Origin: an uncultured Collinsella sp. | Lineage (GTDB): Bacteria; Actinomycetota; Coriobacteriia; Coriobacteriales; Coriobacteriaceae | Direction of reading: 5' to 3' | NCBI GenBank assembly: GCA_902494545.1 | Contig: CABUTP010000014.1 | Span: 1-16,297 of the forward strand | Length of the DNA stretch: 16,297 nt | Shown: positions 14,170-16,297 of the stretch, one piece after another | Position numbering within the stretch: the first letter of the stretch is position 1 | Layout: every line of letters begins with the position of its first letter | Program-made: the position numbers and the translations under genes | Notes under the pieces: model-generated | Database searches by the model: none | The model's input: only the letters and a program-made list of their open reading frames with translations | Told to the model about the DNA's origin: nothing

Positions 14170-14223
14170 GCGGGCCCCGTATTGACCGGCGCTCCTAACG
14201 GCGTCGGGCAATACGGGGCCCGC
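14170..14223. terminator. 54-nt GC-rich hairpin after the oxidase-fold genes
   Basis: GCGGGCCCCGTATTG (14170-14184) and its exact complement (14209-14223) make a 15-bp stem; after one A/G mismatch, seven more pairs (14186-14192 with 14201-14207, one wobble) extend it to an 8-nt loop. It lies 39 nt after the stop of the minus-strand gene at 14262, so termination is the simplest role. It lacks a real T tract on either side, which is unusual for an intrinsic terminator. Confidence 0.5.
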
Positions 14224-14261
14224 CCATGCGAAAAACCAAGTTGTTGGGATGAGCCAGCTGG

Positions 14262-14672
14262 CTAGAGCTCGACCGGCACCCATTTGTCGTGATTGCAGAT
14301 AAATGCCTCGGGATCCTCGACGCTAAAGAAGACGAGCGCGGGGTCGTTAGGCCCCTCATAGTGCTCGCTCAAGCGCTCAAGATGTTTCCATCCGGCCTCG
14401 CGCATTTCGCTCGAAGCCCGGTCTTCCAGCCCCGCACGTCCGCGCAGGATCAACCAACCGTGGCCCGGCCACCAACTCGTGGCCTCAAAGCGCTGGTTTT
14501 GCAGCAGCTCTTGCCACACGTCTTTGGTGCGCGCCGTCACAAACCACAGCTTGCCGTCCTGAATCTGCGCAAACGAGAACGGACGCACATGCGGCTGCCC
14601 GTCCACGCTCGTCGCCAGATACCACGCCGGTACCGACGTCAGATACTCCAGCACCGTATTCAATCCGTCCAC
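14262..14672 (-). CDS. pyridoxamine 5'-phosphate oxidase-fold protein (paralogue A)
   Basis: 136-residue single-domain protein of the flavin-binding split-barrel (PNPOx-like) family, of unknown substrate. Near residue 12 is PAWYLAT, then VRPFSFA and DGKLWFVT, the FMN-binding strand pattern, followed by KDVWQEL and the two central strands around GWLILRG. The start is GTG at 14672, with AGGAGG four bases upstream; an in-frame TTG at 14717 has no site. It lies 54 nt after paralogue B and aligns with it along nearly the whole length, so a tandem duplication is likely. Members of this family bind FMN, F420 or haem; which one cannot be told. Not the PdxH biosynthetic enzyme. Confidence 0.8.
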   Translation of the reverse strand: MDGLNTVLEYLTSVPAWYLATSVDGQPHVRPFSFAQIQDGKLWFVTARTKDVWQELLQNQRFEATSWWPGHGWLILRGRAGLEDRASSEMREAGWKHLERLSEHYEGPNDPALVFFSVEDPEAFICNHDKWVPVEL

Positions 14673-14726
14673 GTTTCCTCCTGTCGTCTGACCAGTCTTT
14701 TTGGAATGGGTAGCCAATTTGGGAAA

Positions 14727-15173
14727 TTAGAGCTCGAGGAGCTCTTCGCTGCCGTCGATATCGCAGAACCGCGCGGCGATGTTGCGGACCGAGAAGAATG
14801 CAAGGCGGCCGTCGTTGGCACTATCGTGTTGCTCGCCAATGCCCACCATGTGCCTAAAGCCCGCCTGACGCACCTTGTCGCTCACGACTGCATCATCCTC
14901 GAGCGCGGCCTCACCGGTTAACACGATCCAGCACTCCCCCGGCTTCCAGCCCGATACCTCAAACTTGGGATTCGCACTCAACTCCGCCCACACGTCCTTG
15001 TCGCGCGACGTGCAAAACCACAGTTTGCCATCATCGACCATGGCAAACGAAAACGGCCTCACGCGGGGCTGATGCCCGTCGCTCGCATCGGTCGTGGCAA
15101 GATACCACGCCGGAATGCGCCTGAGATACGAACAGGCACGCTCGAGCTGAGCCGTGCGATCGATGTCGGTCAT
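14727..15173 (-). CDS. pyridoxamine 5'-phosphate oxidase-fold protein (paralogue B)
   Basis: 148-residue relative of the adjacent downstream gene, same split-barrel fold. It has IPAWYLATT at about 20-28, RVRPFSFAMVDDGKLWFCTSRDKDVW at about 36-61 (the latter including the strand pattern of FMN binders), then CWIVLTGEAALEDD and the C-terminal LAFFSVRNIAARFC. The ATG at 15173 is preceded by AAAGGGG about 5 nt away. It is 30 nt after the ecfT stop, so it may be in the same transcript as the ECF transporter genes. Function unknown; related small proteins often reduce flavin- or F420-linked substrates or detoxify. Confidence 0.8.
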   Translation of the reverse strand: MTDIDRTAQLERACSYLRRIPAWYLATTDASDGHQPRVRPFSFAMVDDGKLWFCTSRDKDVWAELSANPKFEVSGWKPGECWIVLTGEAALEDDAVVSDKVRQAGFRHMVGIGEQHDSANDGRLAFFSVRNIAARFCDIDGSEELLEL

Positions 15174-15203
15174 AGAGACCCCTTTCTTGCGCTCGAATCG
15201 AGC

Positions 15204-16004
15204 TTAGACGAGTTGAAGATTGATAACGACAACGCATGTCACCAGCAGCGCCATCGCCACCGCGGCCAGTGCATCCCCGCGGCCAAACGTGAGCGCATGC
15301 AGACGTGTACGTCCCTGCTCGCCGTGATAACAGCGCGCATCCATAGCGGCCGAAAGCGTCTCGGCATGACGGAACACGCCGGTGAACAGCGGAATCGCTA
15401 CACTGCCGAGCATGCGCACGCCGCCGAGCGGACCGCCCGTCACGCGCGCGCCGCGGCTTGCCTGTGCATCGGTCGTCTGTTTCATCTCGGTTGCAAATTG
15501 CGGCATAAACCGCAGCGCGATACCCATAATCATGCCGAGCTCGTGCGCCGGAAGCCCCACGCGTGCAAATGGTGCGAGCAAACGCTCAAAACCTGCGGTG
15601 AGGTCGAGCGTCGGCGTGGTGAGTGTAATGGCGCTCATGCCGGCCATCATCAGGGTCAGGCGGCACGCCATAAACGCTGCAGAACGCAGCGATCCCTCGC
15701 TCACCTGCAAAAAGCCAAGCTGCCACAGGATGCGGCCACTCTGGTCGGAAAACAGGTTGAGTACCGCGACCACCACGACAATCGCCAGCAGTGGTGCCAT
15801 CGATGATAGGACCCGGCGCAACGGCACCCGGGCTGCGACATAGACCAGCACGACAAACATTGCGACCGGAACCAACCCGCGGAAGCTTCCGACGGTGAGC
15901 ACAGTGATCAGAAATGCGAAACCTAGGAGCAGCTTAGTGCGCGGATCCAGACGATGCACCGCGCTATCCCCGGGATAGTAGCTGCCAAATGAGAACGCCT
16001 CCAT
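15204..16004 (-). CDS. ecfT: ECF transporter transmembrane component EcfT
   Basis: Energy-coupling factor permease subunit that couples the EcfA ATPases to a substrate-binding S component for vitamins or metals. The 266-residue protein starts with the family's opening (HRLDPRTKLLL, 17-27) and has hydrophobic segments near 25-40, 43-60, 68-86, 112-130 and 246-264. The two coupling-helix motifs are QASRGAR (181-187) and AMDARCYHG (220-228); the usual second motif is ARG and here is ARC, also seen in members. GGAGG is 7-8 nt before the ATG at 16004, and this ATG overlaps the stop of the upstream ATPase gene by one base, so the two are translationally coupled. No S component lies in the window. 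Confidence 0.92.
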   Translation of the reverse strand: MEAFSFGSYYPGDSAVHRLDPRTKLLLGFAFLITVLTVGSFRGLVPVAMFVVLVYVAARVPLRRVLSSMAPLLAIVVVVAVLNLFSDQSGRILWQLGFLQVSEGSLRSAAFMACRLTLMMAGMSAITLTTPTLDLTAGFERLLAPFARVGLPAHELGMIMGIALRFMPQFATEMKQTTDAQASRGARVTGGPLGGVRMLGSVAIPLFTGVFRHAETLSAAMDARCYHGEQGRTRLHALTFGRGDALAAVAMALLVTCVVVINLQLV

Positions 16005-16297
16005 TAGCAGCCCTCCTCTCGCGTGGCTATCTTGGAACCGGTCTGAGACGGAACCCTCAAAGGCCCGTCCGCGCAGCCCGGTAGCAAGCCGGCCAGCTCA
16101 TCGGCTAACAACTCAACCGTATAAAGCCTGTCGCAGCGGAGCGGCACGCCGGCCTGTGCGAGCGCCAGCGCCATACGCTGGGCGGCAGGAACGCCCAGGC
16201 CAATCGACTTGAGCTCGTTCGCGTGCGCAAAAACCTGCGAGGGCGTTCCCTCGGCAAACACCGCGCCCTCGTTCATTACAACGATACGGTCACAACA
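16004..16297 (-). CDS. ECF transporter ATP-binding protein EcfA, C-terminal part (cut by window edge)
   Basis: The frame is open to the window edge and encodes the last 97 residues of an ABC ATPase. CDRIVVMNEGAVFAEGTPSQVF at its visible start is the strand-turn region after the H-loop, where ABC proteins typically have ADR..VM..G.....GTP.EVF. The remainder, with VELLADELAGLLPG and a loose tail, is the C-terminal domain typical of EcfA subunits, though whether A1 or A2 cannot be decided. Walker A, Walker B and signature motifs lie outside. Its stop TAA overlaps the ecfT start (TAATG), fitting a coupled operon. Confidence 0.85.
   Translation of the reverse strand, partial: CCDRIVVMNEGAVFAEGTPSQVFAHANELKSIGLGVPAAQRMALALAQAGVPLRCDRLYTVELLADELAGLLPGCADGPLRVPSQTGSKIATREEGC

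Noticed and set aside
14158..14185. TTGACA on the plus strand with a 16-nt spacer to TATTGA
   Set aside because: The -10 is poor, it overlaps the 54-nt hairpin, and no plus-strand gene follows.
1..16297. CRISPR array, phage genes, restriction or toxin-antitoxin modules
   Set aside because: No spaced direct repeats and no proteins of these types were found; all protein genes are assigned to housekeeping or transport families.

Overview
The window is GC-rich and densely coded. It reads as a chromosomal segment of an actinobacterium of the Coriobacteriia, most like Collinsella. That placement is inferred from recognition of the protein sequences, base composition and gene order, not from a search. 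Most of the content is housekeeping, and I found no defence locus, prophage, CRISPR array or other obvious new multigene system. The interest lies in non-coding structure and a few protein oddities.

Layout, left to right. Positions 1-657 (minus) hold veg followed by the start of ispE (cut by the window edge), with a promoter and a terminator-like leader hairpin upstream of veg. Positions 788-6201 (minus) form a long run transcribed leftward: murE-type ligase, HAD-IIB phosphatase, murI, rph (ending in a perfect hairpin terminator), rdgB and dtd. It combines cell-wall precursor synthesis (D-Glu supply by MurI, diamino-acid addition by MurE) with RNA, nucleotide-pool and tRNA quality control. 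The murI-rph-rdgB order is also familiar from Bacillus. Positions 6202-6600 are intergenic and carry a candidate small structured RNA with its own promoter and strong terminator, and then the leader of asnB. Positions 6601-8469 (plus) are asnB, the only plus-strand protein gene.

Positions 8489-8643 carry a tRNA-Val(TAC) gene with promoter and terminator. Positions 8650-9025 hold no gene but much repeat-like structure: a T-arm mimic on the opposite strand, GC-rich palindromes, and a 224-bp AT-rich segment bounded by 30-bp near-perfect inverted repeats that looks like a miniature mobile element.

Positions 9026-14003 (minus) are an arginine operon, argC-argJ-argB-argD. Together these make acetylornithine from glutamate by the acetyl-recycling route. 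The operon ends in a long hairpin and has a palindromic ArgR-like operator upstream of argC. Positions 14170-15173 (minus) contain a large GC-rich hairpin and two tandem paralogous pyridoxamine-5'-phosphate-oxidase-fold proteins. Positions 15204-16297 (minus) are the EcfT permease and the C-terminal part of an EcfA ATPase of an ECF vitamin/metal transporter, with stop and start codons overlapping.
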